The notes: generated by a model not told the origin, from the letters alone. DNA of 53,855 nt from Candidatus Poribacteria bacterium (GCA_022826645.1 JAJDUM010000125.1:1-53855); one strand, 5' to 3'; positions 24,092 to 33,611 are shown, counted from the first letter of the stretch. Translations and numbers: made by a program.

Positions 24092-25090
24092 TTACGGTTC
24101 AAGCATCACCTTGCCTGCCTGACCGTTGGCAAATTTGCTAAACGCCGCCTGTGCTTCAACAAGCGGGAAGTGGTCGGTGATCATCTGCCCGATGGGTAAG
24201 CCACGCCGATACAGATCGAGCATGGCGGGATATTCCGAGTAGTGGTAGAACCAACTTCCCATCAACGTGATGTCCTTTCGAATCAGATCGCGGCTTGGAC
24301 TGATTGGCAGCTCGCCCTGCTCGCCAACACACATGATTGTCCCCGCCATCGCAACCAAAGTGAAGGCAAGTCTGAGCGTTTCTGGACGTCCAGCTGCCTC
24401 GATGCACTTGTCCGCAAGCATGCCGTGGGTGATTTCCGTGATTGCCTCAAGGGGGTCGGTCTCCTTTGAGTTGATAGTGTGTGCGGCACCGGCTTCCTTT
24501 GCAAGAGAGAGTCGATAGTCGTTGATGTCAATAACTATCACTTCCGCGCCCAAGAACGATTGCACGATCGTATTTCCAAGCCCAACGGGACCTGCCCCCA
24601 AAACGCAGACGAAATCCCCGCCTTTGGTGTTGAGACGTTGGCTGACGTGGTAAGGGACACCAAATCCGTCACCGGTCAGGAGCACACCTATATCAAACGG
24701 AATATCTTCAGGCAGCTTGAGGCAAACATGGTCTGGGGCAGCGAGACGCTCCGCATGGGTTCCCGTACCACCGCCGCCTATATGGTTACGGCAATAGGTA
24801 TATTTTCCAACGGAACACCACCGACACTCCCCGCACCCCCGAACGGCATGGACGCCAACACGATCTCCAACCCTGAATTTTGTTGACTGACCCGCGTCGA
24901 TGACCTCTCCTGCGACTTCGTGACCGCCATTAGATTCATGAGGGGTTGGGCTGCGGTAGCCGTGCATCTCGCTCCCACAGATTCCTGATGCCTTAACCTG
25001 AAGCAGTAGATCGTTCTCATTGATGGGTGTTGGTTCGGGATATTCTTTGACGGTGACTGTCTCGTTTCCCAAAAGCTGGACACCAAGCAT
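24092..25090 (-). CDS. zinc-dependent alcohol dehydrogenase (MDR family)
   Basis: A 332-residue protein. Catalytic zinc site residues: CGSEMHGY and GHEVAGEV. Structural zinc loop with spaced Cys: GCGECRWCSVGKYTYC. Nucleotide fold: LGAGPVGLGNTIVQ and VIDINDYRLSLAKEAGA, with an acidic residue after the second strand that favours NAD. The C-terminus, KFANGQAGKVMLEP, is complete. These enzymes oxidise secondary alcohols or sugar alcohols; the substrate cannot be read. GGGAGAAATCAG precedes the ATG. It lies 58 bases beyond the GNAT gene's stop in the same direction. Confidence 0.88.
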   Translation of the reverse strand: MLGVQLLGNETVTVKEYPEPTPINENDLLLQVKASGICGSEMHGYRSPTPHESNGGHEVAGEVIDAGQSTKFRVGDRVGVHAVRGCGECRWCSVGKYTYCRNHIGGGGTGTHAERLAAPDHVCLKLPEDIPFDIGVLLTGDGFGVPYHVSQRLNTKGGDFVCVLGAGPVGLGNTIVQSFLGAEVIVIDINDYRLSLAKEAGAAHTINSKETDPLEAITEITHGMLADKCIEAAGRPETLRLAFTLVAMAGTIMCVGEQGELPISPSRDLIRKDITLMGSWFYHYSEYPAMLDLYRRGLPIGQMITDHFPLVEAQAAFSKFANGQAGKVMLEP

Positions 25091-25148
25091 CTGATTTCTC
25101 CCAATAGTAGTTACGGCACTGTATTTCTACGTCGGGTGCCGGGGTTGT

Positions 25149-26126
25149 TTAGGTGCGTGCGAAGACCGATACATCAATGCCTGTATCGTGATGTTGGACT
25201 TGGTTTTTCAGCGTTGCTTCGTAGCGGAAGCCTGCATTTTGGAGCGCTTCGGCTTTGCTCGTTGAGGTTGACTCCGTATAGCACTGGATTTTGGTATCTG
25301 GAAAATTGACCGATTCGAGCAGAACCGATGCCGACGGATAAAAGCTCGGATGGACAAAAACATCTAACACCGCTGTGTCGGGTTGCCAGCGTGTATCCCA
25401 AGAGATTGTTGCCATGCCGACGATTGCGCCGGAGTCAGATTCAAGCAGCTTGGCGTCGTGGTAGGTGTCCCCATTTTCCAGCGATTGTTTGAATCCGAGG
25501 AAGCCGCCCTCGAAATTTGCGGGACCGTAGATACCGAATGCGATGCTACGGAGGTAGTCACCCTCTACGATGCCTGTTAGGGCGGTCATTTTTGCCCAAT
25601 CGTTCCATACCACATCTTTCGCATGGACGGGACTTTCGGCAAAGTAACGTTCATCGAAGTCTTCGACTGCGCGGTATTTCATGAAGCCCGACCGGGGGAA
25701 AACACTCTCAAAACCGAAACTGTTATAGATAAAGTAGGGGTGACTATTGTATCCGGTTCCGAGGTAGAGTGCCTCACCATTGCGCTTGCGAAAGTCTTCC
25801 ATTTGATACTGCATCACCGATTTACAAGCACCTTTGCGACGTTGTGTTGGTGTTGTAAAAACATGTCCAAGAATACCGACGTGCTGGTGTTCGACTATCA
25901 TTATGTTAGTGATGATTTCCCCATCTAATTTACCGATGTAGAAGCGGGTCTCCAAATCGTCAAGCGACTCAACAACTGAGCGTTCAAGATGCCACTTGAA
26001 GCCACCGCCCTTGTGTGCCAAGAACGGTTTAATCTGTTCCGCATATGCTTCGTCTGGGGCAATGATAACGCCAACTTCCATCATCTCGTCAGTTCTGAGT
26101 TCAACGTCTGCCAGTTTATTATACAT
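25149..26126 (-). CDS. GNAT-family acetyltransferase
   Basis: A 325-residue protein. The N-terminal half has the GNAT acetyl-CoA segment VGILGHVFTTPTQRRKGACKSVMQYQM (Q/RxxGxG-like QRRKGA) followed by GEALYLGTGYNSHPYFIYNSFGFESV, typical of the family. The C-terminal half (WDTRWQPDTAVLDVFVHPSFYPSA, FPDTKIQCYTESTSTSK) looks like a second, degenerate GNAT-like domain. The ATG at 26126 has no clear RBS; ATGs at 26084/26081 (MMEVGVII) are an alternative. A terminator-like hairpin lies 80 bases upstream. The substrate is unknown. Confidence 0.78.
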   Translation of the reverse strand: MYNKLADVELRTDEMMEVGVIIAPDEAYAEQIKPFLAHKGGGFKWHLERSVVESLDDLETRFYIGKLDGEIITNIMIVEHQHVGILGHVFTTPTQRRKGACKSVMQYQMEDFRKRNGEALYLGTGYNSHPYFIYNSFGFESVFPRSGFMKYRAVEDFDERYFAESPVHAKDVVWNDWAKMTALTGIVEGDYLRSIAFGIYGPANFEGGFLGFKQSLENGDTYHDAKLLESDSGAIVGMATISWDTRWQPDTAVLDVFVHPSFYPSASVLLESVNFPDTKIQCYTESTSTSKAEALQNAGFRYEATLKNQVQHHDTGIDVSVFART

Positions 26127-26468
26127 TTTGTTATTCAGAATTTATGTTGAGGAGGGATTTTTGACAGAGTGAAACCGACGCCGTCAATCTCTCCTGTTTC
26201 GGGTAAATAAAAAAACTCCCAAAAATCTGGGAGCGGACTATTGTTCGCTGTCAAGAAAGGTTTGGCAGCTATGCGCGGCATTATATCACGTCCTCATATG
26301 AAATGCAAGTGGGTCCGAGGTGGGGCTCTGCCTCTAATTTCCCCTTTACACCCTCATCCCTTCGGCGTATAATGTCCCTCTATAGGGAACGCAGATCTGC
26401 GGTCCCTACTTGCTGCCGTTAGAACCAGAAATGCGATTATGCTTTTTGCCGACTGAAAGGACTGGCGG
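26127..26468. other. intergenic region between divergent genes
   Basis: It holds the leader of the GNAT gene, including a terminator-like hairpin (26205-26233), and the upstream region of the dioxygenase gene. A small palindrome, TCCCTCTATAGGGA, lies near 26371-26384. No gene and no clear promoter for the plus-strand operon could be seen. Confidence 0.5.
26205..26233 (-). terminator. Rho-independent terminator in the leader of the GNAT gene
   Basis: On the minus strand CTCCCA-GATTTT-TGGGAG is followed by TTTTTTT (26215-26209). The hairpin points towards the GNAT gene, whose start is about 80 bases further on, and no other minus-strand gene lies upstream for over 4 kb. It may be an attenuator or end a short leader RNA. 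Confidence 0.55.
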
Positions 26469-27362
26469 ATGACGCTGACAAAGGAACAACTTGAGCATTT
26501 CAAAGAAGAGGGCTACGTGGTGCTTGAAGCGGCGCTACAGGATGCCGATTTTGAGCCGGTGATTAAGGATTATGAGGGGGTTATCGACCAGCTTGCCACG
26601 GATCTGCACGCTGAAGATCGAATCAGCCAACTGTATGCGGACGAACCGTTTGAAACACGCCTTGCCCGGATATGCGACGAAGATGAGGCAACCTATTTTG
26701 AATCGGACACATTTCTGGATGTGGGGCATATTCGAGGCGAGGGGACGTTCCATTTTATGCGGAATAAGCGGCTACTGGATCTGATAGAGGGGCTTATCGG
26801 TCCTGAGATCTGCTGCAGTCCGATGACGCATATACGGGCGAAACTGCCCTCGGACTTGGAGCGAGGGCGGAACTCGAACGTGGTCTTCTGGCACCAGGAT
26901 GCGATATTCTTCCATGAGGAGGCGGACACAACCTTTGTCCTGACTGTCTGGATCCCTTTGTGTGATACGACAGAGGAGAACGGTTGTCTGCGGGTGATGC
27001 CTCGAATACACAAGCATCGCACGGTATACTGGAATGACAGTCTACCAGGCGGGGACTGGGTTTCGGTGCCGATGAAAAAGGGAGATGTCATCTTTATTCA
27101 CAAGCTCACGCCCCATTCGTCAGGTACGAACAACACGGATGCTATCCGTTGGAGCTTGGATATACGCTACCAGAGAAGAGGAACGCCTACGGGGCGCGCC
27201 TTCTGGCCCAGCTTTGATGCGCGTAGCCACCTTTCTCCTGAGTCCGAAACTGAGTACGAGGAGTGGCGGGAGGCTTGGATCGCTGCGCTCGAAAAGTATC
27301 CGACAAAGGTCCCGCGTAAGAACCGACCGGAAGGACCAACCCCGTACCGGGGCGATATGTAA
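26469..27362 (+). CDS. phytanoyl-CoA dioxygenase (PhyH) family protein
   Basis: A 297-residue 2-oxoglutarate/Fe(II)-dependent oxygenase. FKEEGYVVLEAAL is the usual N-terminal strand, WHQDAIFFHE supplies the HxD iron ligands, and IHKLTPHSSGTNNTDAIRWSLDIRYQ the second His and the 2-oxoglutarate-binding Arg. The PhyH family hydroxylates a range of substrates, and Poribacteria-like genomes encode many paralogues. Substrate unknown. AAGGAC precedes the ATG. The next gene (Gfo/Idh) starts 12 bases after the stop, so the two form an operon. Confidence 0.9.
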   Translation: MTLTKEQLEHFKEEGYVVLEAALQDADFEPVIKDYEGVIDQLATDLHAEDRISQLYADEPFETRLARICDEDEATYFESDTFLDVGHIRGEGTFHFMRNKRLLDLIEGLIGPEICCSPMTHIRAKLPSDLERGRNSNVVFWHQDAIFFHEEADTTFVLTVWIPLCDTTEENGCLRVMPRIHKHRTVYWNDSLPGGDWVSVPMKKGDVIFIHKLTPHSSGTNNTDAIRWSLDIRYQRRGTPTGRAFWPSFDARSHLSPESETEYEEWREAWIAALEKYPTKVPRKNRPEGPTPYRGDM

Positions 27363-27374
27363 AGGCGGGCTGGT

Positions 27375-28388
27375 ATGGACAATAAGCGAACGATAAAGAT
27401 CGGTGTCTATGGCGCTGGGGGTCATGCCCGGAACAACCACCTCCTTAATCTTACCCGGTTGGAAGATGTGGAAGTGGTAGCGGTTTGCGATATTGTTGAG
27501 GAAAACGCACGTCAAGCTGCTGACGACTTTAGGATTCCGAGAAGCTACACCGATGGTCACGAAATGGTAGAAAGGGAATCGCTGGATGCGCTATGGTCTA
27601 CGGTGGTGGCTGATGCGCGTTCGGACGGCGTTGAGGTCGCCGCAGCGGAAAAGGGCGTCCATCTCTTCATTGAGAAGCCGCAGGCAATGGACATGGAAGT
27701 TGCCTATCGCATTGACGATGCGATTCGCCGCTCTGGGGTGTTCAGCACTGTCTGTTTCCGTGAGCGCTATCGCCCCATCTTTCAAGAAGCCAAACGCTTG
27801 CTTCAGGACAAAGAGATCGTTCACATTCGGTTCCAGATGATCTCGGACCTGCCCGCACGTCTGCCAGAGGGTAAGACACCGCGTTGGGACGGCGCACTGG
27901 AACTTCGCGCACCCTTCTTCGGCTGGGGACCTCACGCCTTGGATTATTGTCGCTATATGAGTGGACTGGATATGATCCGCGCCCAGGCCTTTTTCCATCA
28001 TCCGGAACAGTACGAAGCGCCCCTTTCCTCTTCATTCAATTTTACTATGTCGAACGGCGCGACCATGACAATGACCTTTCTGTCCGCATCCCCGGGTCAA
28101 CCTACGGGAGAGCCGTATTTTCTGTTTTATTATGAGGGCGGATACCTCGGTGTCCACAACTATTCCTATATTGATATGAACGGCGAGCGGGTGTTTACAG
28201 CGGAAGACTTTAATCCATGGTTCGAGGGCGACCGCGTTTTCGTAGAGGCGATTCGGACGGGCGATAGCAGCCACATCCTCAACGATTATCCCGATGGATT
28301 ATACACCTTAGCCCCCCTTCTCGCCGGATGGGAATCGGCTCGCCGTGACGGTGAACCGGTTGATATTTCAACGTTCATGCGTCGATAG
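27375..28388 (+). CDS. Gfo/Idh/MocA-family NAD(P)-dependent oxidoreductase
   Basis: A 337-residue protein. The Rossmann start IGVYGAGGHARNNHL (GxGGxx), VVAVCDIV as second strand, and FIEKPQAMDMEVA (EKP motif) are diagnostic of this family, which oxidises sugars, inositols and aldonic acids. The substrate domain contains FFGWGPHALDYCRY with the H-x-D-like catalytic pair. It is probably co-expressed with the PhyH gene (12-base gap) in catabolism of a sugar- or cyclitol-derived compound. No signal peptide. Confidence 0.9.
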   Translation: MDNKRTIKIGVYGAGGHARNNHLLNLTRLEDVEVVAVCDIVEENARQAADDFRIPRSYTDGHEMVERESLDALWSTVVADARSDGVEVAAAEKGVHLFIEKPQAMDMEVAYRIDDAIRRSGVFSTVCFRERYRPIFQEAKRLLQDKEIVHIRFQMISDLPARLPEGKTPRWDGALELRAPFFGWGPHALDYCRYMSGLDMIRAQAFFHHPEQYEAPLSSSFNFTMSNGATMTMTFLSASPGQPTGEPYFLFYYEGGYLGVHNYSYIDMNGERVFTAEDFNPWFEGDRVFVEAIRTGDSSHILNDYPDGLYTLAPLLAGWESARRDGEPVDISTFMRR

Positions 28389-28411
28389 AGCGCCATAGCA
28401 AGATAGATAAA

Positions 28412-28712
28412 TTTAGGAGTTACGCAGTTCAGTTTGTAGTAGCGCATTTCTTAATCCCGATTTATCGGGGATTCATTGCGCGTCAGATACCAACAACATC
28501 GTGCTAAAGTATCTGGCTCAATTCACCAAAAACTACCATGCTACACAACGGATATTCGATAAATCGCCGAACTACAAACCTAAGACTTTACTGTAGTTGC
28601 CCGTTTCTTAATCCCGGTTTATCGGGGATTCATCGGGCGTTGAAAATTGTGTCCTATGGTGATGAATCGCTCAACTACAAAACTTTGAGCGTTCAAGTGC
28701 GTAAGTCCTAAA
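28412..28712. mobile_element. 301-bp MITE-like element with TAGGAGTTACGCA/TGCGTAAGTCCTA ends
   Basis: The inverted ends TTTAGGAGTTACGCA (28412-28426) and TGCGTAAGTCCTAAA (28698-28712) match except for one base. Inside are two related units, each with AATCCCGATTTATCGGGGATT-like palindromes (about 28456-28476 and 28612-28632) and GTAGTTGCCCGTTTC-like flanks. No ORF. It is a larger relative of the element at 22118-22272. Confidence 0.75.
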
Positions 28713-28751
28713 ATTGTGCAAATCACTGCCCCGATAAATCGGGATTCAAAG

Positions 28752-28828
28752 TAACTCGCGGTGGATTACCAAATCCCCCCTGCAGCTGTGGTATAGCTTG
28801 GATATGTCTATCCAAGCCGAGCTAGAAC
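28752..28828. repeat. double-hairpin repeat, decayed copy
   Basis: The first hairpin is decayed (GTGGATTACCAAATCCCC) and the second is intact (CTTGGATA-TGTC-TATCCAAG). It lies between the MITE and the start of the gene at 28872. Together with the MITE it fills the 483-base gap 28389-28871. Confidence 0.6.
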
Positions 28829-28871
28829 TATAGGGTGTTTGGGGCAAATACACAAGGAGAACGCATTTCTA

Positions 28872-30806
28872 ATGATCCACATATCTGCTAACGTGCCGAT
28901 TGCGACTCCGCCCTCTTGGGCAGTTTGGGAGCGGCGATTATTCGATACGATGAACCAATCTGTCCAGCCTTTTCTCGACCACTTCACACGGGAGAATGGT
29001 GAGTTCATCTGGGACGATGAATGGGGCGGTGGTAGTCCCGACGACTATTACGAACCTTTCTTTAACTGGCCCCTTGTCTATCTGATGGGCGGTGGAGATC
29101 ATCTGCTCACGTTGGCGGACCGTCAGTGGGAGGCAGTTACTAAGCAGTTGACACGGCTCGGCACGGTCTACAAAGAGTACGGCATCCAAGAGGATCAGAT
29201 GCACCAGTCCGAAAGTGACATCCTCTTTTTCCACCTGTGTCTGGCGCATCCGAATGGACACAAGCGACGTGAGCGTGCGCAGCGTTTTGCGGGGTTCTAC
29301 CTCAACGAAGATCCCGACGCCATCAATTACGATCCTGAACACAAAATTGTCCTCTCCGGACTTAGCGGCAGCAAGGGGGCGTATTACGCACCGCTGTCTG
29401 AACGCGAAACGGCGAACTATGCCCCGCTTGGCAGCACTATGGAACGGTATAGCTTACCTTTCTTCGATCTGCCGGGCATCACCACTGTGCAAGATTTGGG
29501 AGATCCGGATAACGCTCGTGCCATGGGGCAGGCGTTGTTTGATCGTTGGAGAATGGGGGATACCCCGACAAATCTGTCCATTACGTCGTTGTTCACAAAC
29601 GCCTTTCTCCTGACCGGCGAGGAGAAGTACCGGGATTGGGTGGTTGAGTACACCGATGCCTGGGTTGAACGCGCCCAACGGAACAACGGACTCCTGCCGG
29701 ATAACGTCGGTCACTCCGGGGAGGTGGGCGAATACTGTAACGGCAAGTGGTATGGAGGTCGCTACGGCTGGACGTTCCCGCACGGGTTCCTGACCCTTCA
29801 GAAAGCGACGCTGGATGCAGGTGCCAACGCGTATTTGCTGACCCGCGATGACGCATATCTTGAACTTCCACGGCAGCAGATGAACCGAATTCTGGAGCTT
29901 GGAGAGATCAGGGACATCCGCGAATTCGACATGAGCGTCAGTGAACGGTGGGATAGTCAGTTTGCCTCAATGGGCGATCAGTACGAGACCTTTTTGGTGC
30001 CGTACCGATATGGGGACGCGGGGTGGTTCGACTGGCAGCCTATATCGCCGGTGTATCTGGTAACGTTGTGGAATCTCTCAATGGCGGACGAGGATTGGGA
30101 GAGTATTGAGCGGGTCCGGGGTGCGGAGGCTTTTGATTGGAACGCGACCTTTGCTTTTCACAACAAGGAGGATTCTGGCCATGAGCAACCGTGGGTTCGG
30201 TATTTGGCAGGACAGAACGTAGGCTATCCTGAACATATCCTTCACGCCAGTCACCAGATAATGTGTCGCCGCCTTGCGCTGCTTCGGGAGGATGAAGCGG
30301 TGGGAACGCATCATCATGTCCATCACTGGCAGTGGGGCAATCCGCTGTCGTCCGAAGCGTTGATCCAATTGACGCTTGGTGCGCCCCAGCCGATCTACAA
30401 TGGCGGGTTGCTGCACTGTCGTCTGCGCTATTTCGACCTCGATCGCTGTCGTCCCGGTCTACCCGATGATGTGGGTGCGTTGGTCGAGAAGTTGGAAGCG
30501 GCACGGACAGTTGTGCGTTTGGTGAATCTCAATCCTAACGAAGGACGGGAACTGATCATTCAAGCGGGTGGTTTCGGAGAACACCGATTTGGTAGGGCGG
30601 AATACGCTGTGCGTACGAGTGATTGGCCCGGGGAGTTGGGCGGATATGCCGGCAGCTACGCCCCTCCGCCGTTGGAGACAGAAGCGCGGACGATCGCTGT
30701 AGACGACAAGCATCTGCGCCTCACGCTCCCACCGGGTGCTGAGATTACGTTAGATCTGACGACCGAGCGTTATGTGAACGAGCCATCTTATTCTGAGCCG
30801 TGGTAG
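28872..30806 (+). CDS. large conserved protein, possibly alpha/alpha-barrel glycoside-hydrolase-like
   Basis: A 644-residue protein from the ATG at 28872 (MIHISANVPIATPPS), with AGGAG 12 bases upstream; an in-frame TTG at 28839 is less likely. No signal peptide. Aromatic-rich helical repeats such as WPLVYLMGGGDHLLTLADRQWEAV, NAFLLTGEEKYRDWVVEYTDAWVERA, FPHGFLTLQKATLDAGANAYLLTRDD and YLVTLWNLSMADEDWES suggest an (alpha/alpha)6 toroid as in polysaccharide lyases and glycosidases. The last 120 residues are strand-rich (VVRLVNLNPNEGRELIIQAGGFGEH, LRLTLPPGAEITLDL), like a C-terminal beta domain. I cannot name a family. The neighbours suggest carbohydrate catabolism. Confidence 0.78.
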   Translation: MIHISANVPIATPPSWAVWERRLFDTMNQSVQPFLDHFTRENGEFIWDDEWGGGSPDDYYEPFFNWPLVYLMGGGDHLLTLADRQWEAVTKQLTRLGTVYKEYGIQEDQMHQSESDILFFHLCLAHPNGHKRRERAQRFAGFYLNEDPDAINYDPEHKIVLSGLSGSKGAYYAPLSERETANYAPLGSTMERYSLPFFDLPGITTVQDLGDPDNARAMGQALFDRWRMGDTPTNLSITSLFTNAFLLTGEEKYRDWVVEYTDAWVERAQRNNGLLPDNVGHSGEVGEYCNGKWYGGRYGWTFPHGFLTLQKATLDAGANAYLLTRDDAYLELPRQQMNRILELGEIRDIREFDMSVSERWDSQFASMGDQYETFLVPYRYGDAGWFDWQPISPVYLVTLWNLSMADEDWESIERVRGAEAFDWNATFAFHNKEDSGHEQPWVRYLAGQNVGYPEHILHASHQIMCRRLALLREDEAVGTHHHVHHWQWGNPLSSEALIQLTLGAPQPIYNGGLLHCRLRYFDLDRCRPGLPDDVGALVEKLEAARTVVRLVNLNPNEGRELIIQAGGFGEHRFGRAEYAVRTSDWPGELGGYAGSYAPPPLETEARTIAVDDKHLRLTLPPGAEITLDLTTERYVNEPSYSEPW

Positions 30807-30856
30807 TGCTTAAAGTGTATCGACGCGAGTGAATGAGGGAGAGATTCTTGGGTTCC

Positions 30857-31690
30857 CTATATTTCTCGTAGCCGTGCGTTGACCTGGTCCAACGTTGGGA
30901 TGCCCGTTGTGCCGTGTCCTTCGACCGCAAACGAGGCGGTACAGTGCGCGAAGTTCAACGCTACTTGGGGTGAACGGGTCTGATGATATTTGATTAGGAA
31001 TGCCGCAGCGAACACATCCCCCGCACCTGTTGGGTCAACTTCATCTGCGGGGTAGGCGGTGGACTCCAAGATTTGACCATCTTCGTACAGCGTTGCGCCG
31101 GCCCGCCCTTTCGTCAGCACAACGATTCGCGTCCACTGAATATACTTTTCAAGATCTTCGGGCGAGGCAGCGATATCCTCCTCACTTAAAATCAAAACAT
31201 CTGCGTGAGGCAGGATGGCTTCGGCGGTCTCCCACCGTTTCGAGCGGACGTGACGACTTTCATCCCACCCACGCATCCACCCTTGGGGCGTGACACCGAT
31301 TAGCGCGTGATTGAAGCATTGGGCTACCGGGGAATCCACCTCACCGGTGAGTGGGCAAAGATAGGCGATGTCTGCGTCTTTCCATTGATGTGGGAGGTGA
31401 TGTTCCTGTAATTCGCCTCCGACCCCCAGGATTAGCTGCTGGCGTTTGCCCTCTGAGTCATATCGGTTATCAAAAATGGTGGTTTCGGATGATTCGTGAT
31501 AGGTAACATCAATCCCATCTAACATTGGCTGTCGCCGATCAAAATCCCCACTGACAGCGGTAACTGCGCAGGCACGGCAGCCGAGATTGCGCGCTGTGAT
31601 CGTCGAGTAAGCCGCACCTCCACCTAGCACATATCCATCTGGTGCTACATCGTAGCAGAAGTGACCGATGGCTAAAAAGAGCGGTGACAT
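30857..31690 (-). CDS. PfkB-family carbohydrate kinase
   Basis: A 277-residue protein. GGGAAYSTITARNLG is the N-terminal substrate loop, and VDPTGAGDVFAAAFL carries the catalytic DTGAGD-type motif (here DPTGAGD). VLILSEEDIAAS and VVLTKGRAGATLYEDGQ are the typical middle strands. It is shorter than ribokinases (about 300 aa), as in the fructokinase/nucleoside-kinase branch. It would phosphorylate a sugar, but the substrate is not readable. The GAGGAGACA sequence lies at the ATG. The gene converges with the plus-strand gene ending at 30806. Confidence 0.88.
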   Translation of the reverse strand: MSPLFLAIGHFCYDVAPDGYVLGGGAAYSTITARNLGCRACAVTAVSGDFDRRQPMLDGIDVTYHESSETTIFDNRYDSEGKRQQLILGVGGELQEHHLPHQWKDADIAYLCPLTGEVDSPVAQCFNHALIGVTPQGWMRGWDESRHVRSKRWETAEAILPHADVLILSEEDIAASPEDLEKYIQWTRIVVLTKGRAGATLYEDGQILESTAYPADEVDPTGAGDVFAAAFLIKYHQTRSPQVALNFAHCTASFAVEGHGTTGIPTLDQVNARLREI

Positions 31691-31733
31691 TGTCTCCTCT
31701 ATTTTTCTCCGTGCGAATGTGCAGGTCCCAATC

Positions 31734-32165
31734 CTACTGGGGTGGGTCGAGTGTCTTTAACCATCGCTGGATGCTTTGCTGGATCTCATCACGGACTCGA
31801 CAAAAAACGGTGAACCGCTCCGGTTCGCTCCCCTCTGCCTCCGCTGGATCGTCAAATCCCCAATGATGGCTTTCTCCAGCACCGGGGAAAATTGGGCAAC
31901 TTTCCTTTGCATGGTCGCAGACGGTGATCAGGTGATGGAAGGTTTGGTCGAGGTATTTGTCGAGCGAATCAGAGGTATGGAACGAAATATCGATTCCGGC
32001 GTCTCTCATCGCCTTGATTGCCAGCGGATTGACGGAAGAGGGCTTCAACCCGCCACTGTAGACCTGAAAGCGGCCACCGGCCATATCCCTCAGAAAACCC
32101 TCTGCCATTTGACTCCGACACGAGTTCCCTGTGCAGAGAAAAAGCACTTTTTGTTTCTTGCCCAT
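31734..32165 (-). CDS. arsC: arsenate reductase, thioredoxin-coupled type
   Basis: A 143-residue low-molecular-weight-phosphatase-fold protein. The N-terminal P-loop VLFLCTGNSCRSQMAEGFL contains Cys and Arg of the CX5R signature (CTGNSCRS), and VCDHAKESCP carries the further Cys pair of the ArsC-type catalytic cascade. The length (about 130-145) fits this family, which reduces arsenate to arsenite using thioredoxin. The sequence could also be read as a tyrosine phosphatase, but the Cys pair favours arsenate reductase. GGGAGAGAA precedes the ATG. No ars regulator or arsenite pump is in the window. Confidence 0.9.
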   Translation of the reverse strand: MGKKQKVLFLCTGNSCRSQMAEGFLRDMAGGRFQVYSGGLKPSSVNPLAIKAMRDAGIDISFHTSDSLDKYLDQTFHHLITVCDHAKESCPIFPGAGESHHWGFDDPAEAEGSEPERFTVFCRVRDEIQQSIQRWLKTLDPPQ

Positions 32166-32210
32166 TTCTCTCCCTATTGCTTAGTAGATTATTTTTGGAA
32201 CTGTTTTGGC

Positions 32211-32238
32211 ATTATACGCATTCATCAACCCGTGTCAA
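32211..32238 (-). promoter_or_regulatory. sigma-70-type promoter of arsC
   Basis: On the minus strand TTGACA (32238-32233), 16-base spacer, TATAAT (32216-32211). Both hexamers match the consensus fully. The ATG of arsC is 46 bases downstream, which fits a short leader. Confidence 0.65.
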
Positions 32239-32429
32239 GATAAATTCCCGGACTCTCATTTTTGGCATAGATTACCGCGCATGCGGAACTTACCCAATAG
32301 TGTGTAGCCCCAATATTTGTGTTGACTGCGGCGTGAAAATATCGCTAAAATGTCTAACGATATTTTCAACTGATAGGCAGTGAAAATCGAACCTTAATCC
32401 CGAAACAACAAACACGTGGAATATAGACA

Positions 32430-33611
32430 ATGAAAATCACAGAAATATCCGTGACACCGGTTCCCTCGTATTATCCAAAGGAGCTCGGTAAAAATGCGTT
32501 CTCAGATAACATTGGTTTGCAACGATTGGAGTGGATCGTGCGCGCCCGGACGGATAACGGTATAGAAGGCGTAACGAGCGCTAACCGTGCGATGGGGCGA
32601 GGACGGGTAGAAGACCTGCTCACGCTGCTAAAAACGACGCTGTTGGGCAGAGAGGTGGACTCGCTGCTACAGGTACAGAACGGGGTTGTTACGGGACCCG
32701 GCACCGAGGTAGCGCGCACCTTCCGCAGCACCAGGTGGATGGATGCCCTCGCCTTCGATCTCTACGGCAAAGCCCACGGCGTCTCAGCTATCAGTCTACT
32801 TGGGGGAAAAGTGCGTGATGCTGTGCCAGCTTATGACACCACGCTCTACTTCCAGGATTTCCTTGTCCCTGAGAAAGGTGCGAAACAGGTCGCTGCAGAG
32901 GCTGCCGAAGCGAAGGCTGCCGGGTATCGGGCACTCAAGATAAAAACTGGACGCGGCGGTCGCTGGATGATGCCGGAAGCCGGTATGCGGCGGGATGCCG
33001 ATGTAGTTTTAGGCGTTCGGGAAGCTGTCGGAGAAGATTTCCATATCTACGTTGATGCCAACTTCGGCTATGATGATCGGCTTGATCTGCTCGAAGATTT
33101 CATTCGGGAGACGATCCCCGCAAACATCTACTGGCTGGAAGAGATGATAACGCACGATATAGCCGGTTACCGCGCCATGCGGGAGATGCAGGCAAAACAC
33201 GGTTCCAAAGCGCTGCTCGTGTGCGGTGAAACCGATCGCGATCCCATCAGCGAAACCTTCCAGCATCTGATCGAGGATGGTTTGATTGACGGCTACCAGC
33301 CGGACATCGTGGGTGCCGGTTATCTCCGCTGGATCGAGATTGAGGAGGCGTTGGGTGGAACAGAAGTGCGCTCAATACCGCACAACTTCGGCAACGGCAC
33401 TTTCGGGACATTTGCGACGCTGGCGTTCGGTGCGGCATCTAAGACCTTCGTGTCGCTGGAGGACGAGCGCAACCTACCCCACATCTTTGGTCCCTACCCT
33501 CATTTCGAGGACGGAGCATATCAGGTGGACGAACGCCCCGGACTCGGCATTTCTGTCGACGAGGACCTATTCCAAGCAAAGTATGCTTTACACGAATGGC
33601 AGGTGGAGTGA
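32430..33611 (+). CDS. enolase-superfamily (mandelate racemase/muconate lactonizing) enzyme 1
   Basis: A 393-residue protein with the barrel and capping domain of the superfamily. YRALKIKTGRGGRW carries the KxK catalytic bases, YVDANFGYDD the first metal Asp, YWLEEMITHD and VCGETD the metal Glu residues, and RSIPHNFGNG a possible His base. This fits acid-sugar dehydratases such as gluconate, rhamnonate or galactonate dehydratases. The capping part at 1-140 begins MKITEISVTPVPSYY. A paralogue follows after 29 bases. Together with the SMP-30 lactonase at 35091-36050 it suggests sugar-acid breakdown. Confidence 0.88.
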   Translation: MKITEISVTPVPSYYPKELGKNAFSDNIGLQRLEWIVRARTDNGIEGVTSANRAMGRGRVEDLLTLLKTTLLGREVDSLLQVQNGVVTGPGTEVARTFRSTRWMDALAFDLYGKAHGVSAISLLGGKVRDAVPAYDTTLYFQDFLVPEKGAKQVAAEAAEAKAAGYRALKIKTGRGGRWMMPEAGMRRDADVVLGVREAVGEDFHIYVDANFGYDDRLDLLEDFIRETIPANIYWLEEMITHDIAGYRAMREMQAKHGSKALLVCGETDRDPISETFQHLIEDGLIDGYQPDIVGAGYLRWIEIEEALGGTEVRSIPHNFGNGTFGTFATLAFGAASKTFVSLEDERNLPHIFGPYPHFEDGAYQVDERPGLGISVDEDLFQAKYALHEWQVE

